Shown piece after piece: positions 34,169 to 34,198 of a stretch of DNA of 34,198 bases. A program made the position numbers and the translations under genes. Source of the stretch: Hirudo medicinalis (taxonomy: Eukaryota; Annelida; Clitellata; Hirudinida; Hirudinidae); contig MPNW01000387.1 in assembly GCA_011800805.1 (NCBI GenBank), positions 113,002 to 147,199 on the forward strand, in the 5' to 3' direction. How positions within the stretch are numbered: the first letter of the stretch is position 1; the number at the start of each line of letters is the position of its first letter. Under the pieces are notes generated by a model. The model did no database searches. It saw nothing but the letters and a program-made list of their open reading frames with translations, and had not been told where the DNA came from.

Positions 34169-34198
34169 CCATCAGCATTCCCAACATATCATCGTCAT
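33875..34198. repeat. (GAT)n then long (CAT)n microsatellites
   Basis: GAT-rich repeats at 33875-33940 follow the septin donor. An almost pure CAT array runs from about 34026 to 34172 and reaches nearly to the window end. It lies in a septin intron. Confidence 0.95.

Overview
This window is nuclear DNA from an animal. It holds intron-rich genes with GT-AG introns mostly of 0.2 to 1 kb, AATAAA signals, (CAT)n/(AAT)n microsatellites, tRNA-derived SINEs, a LINE tail and a hAT transposon relic. Proteins such as IFT81 (cilia), TAF1C (RNA polymerase I) and septin point to a ciliated, non-vertebrate metazoan. I cannot place it further. All exon models below were built by hand from reading-frame continuity, splice sites and recalled family sequences.

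Layout. 1-3666 (+): the last two exons seen of an FG-GAP/VCBS protein, whose intron carries a (CA)n tract, a fold-back element, a MITE-like repeat and a broken hAT transposase. 3861-8690 (-): HSPA14, 13 exons, 523 aa, with a 30-bp minisatellite in one intron. 9012-12681 (+): F-actin capping protein alpha, 10 exons, 290 aa. 14512-20759 (-): IFT81, 14 exons found, with one more apparently lost at an N. 21027-22972 (+): proteasome beta-1 (PSMB6), 6 exons, 229 aa. 23512-24291 (+): a small unrecognised coiled-coil gene, followed by open frames that may be further exons. 25047-26107 (-): mitochondrial HSCB, 2 exons, 280 aa. 26788-32577 (-): TAF1C, 15 exons, 815 aa. 33028 to the end (+): the 5' part of a septin gene, cut by the window edge before its P-loop.

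Three pairs stand head to head across short gaps, suggesting shared promoters: HSPA14/CAPZA (321 bp), IFT81/PSMB6 (267 bp) and TAF1C/septin (450 bp). The genes are housekeeping functions in protein folding, actin, cilia, proteolysis, Fe-S assembly, rRNA transcription and cytoskeleton. They do not form one pathway, and I see no new multi-gene system.

The points most worth a second look are an IFT81 exon missing at N 18464, a decayed copy of an IFT81 exon inside a later intron, a GC-AG intron, an exact 122-bp duplication flanking N 2212 (assembly artefact), a two-copy MITE with palindromic GTGGACGTCCAC motifs, several SINE families, a shortened zinc motif in HSCB, aspartate runs and extra cysteine pairs in TAF1C, and the unassigned coding segments at 23.5-25.0 kb.
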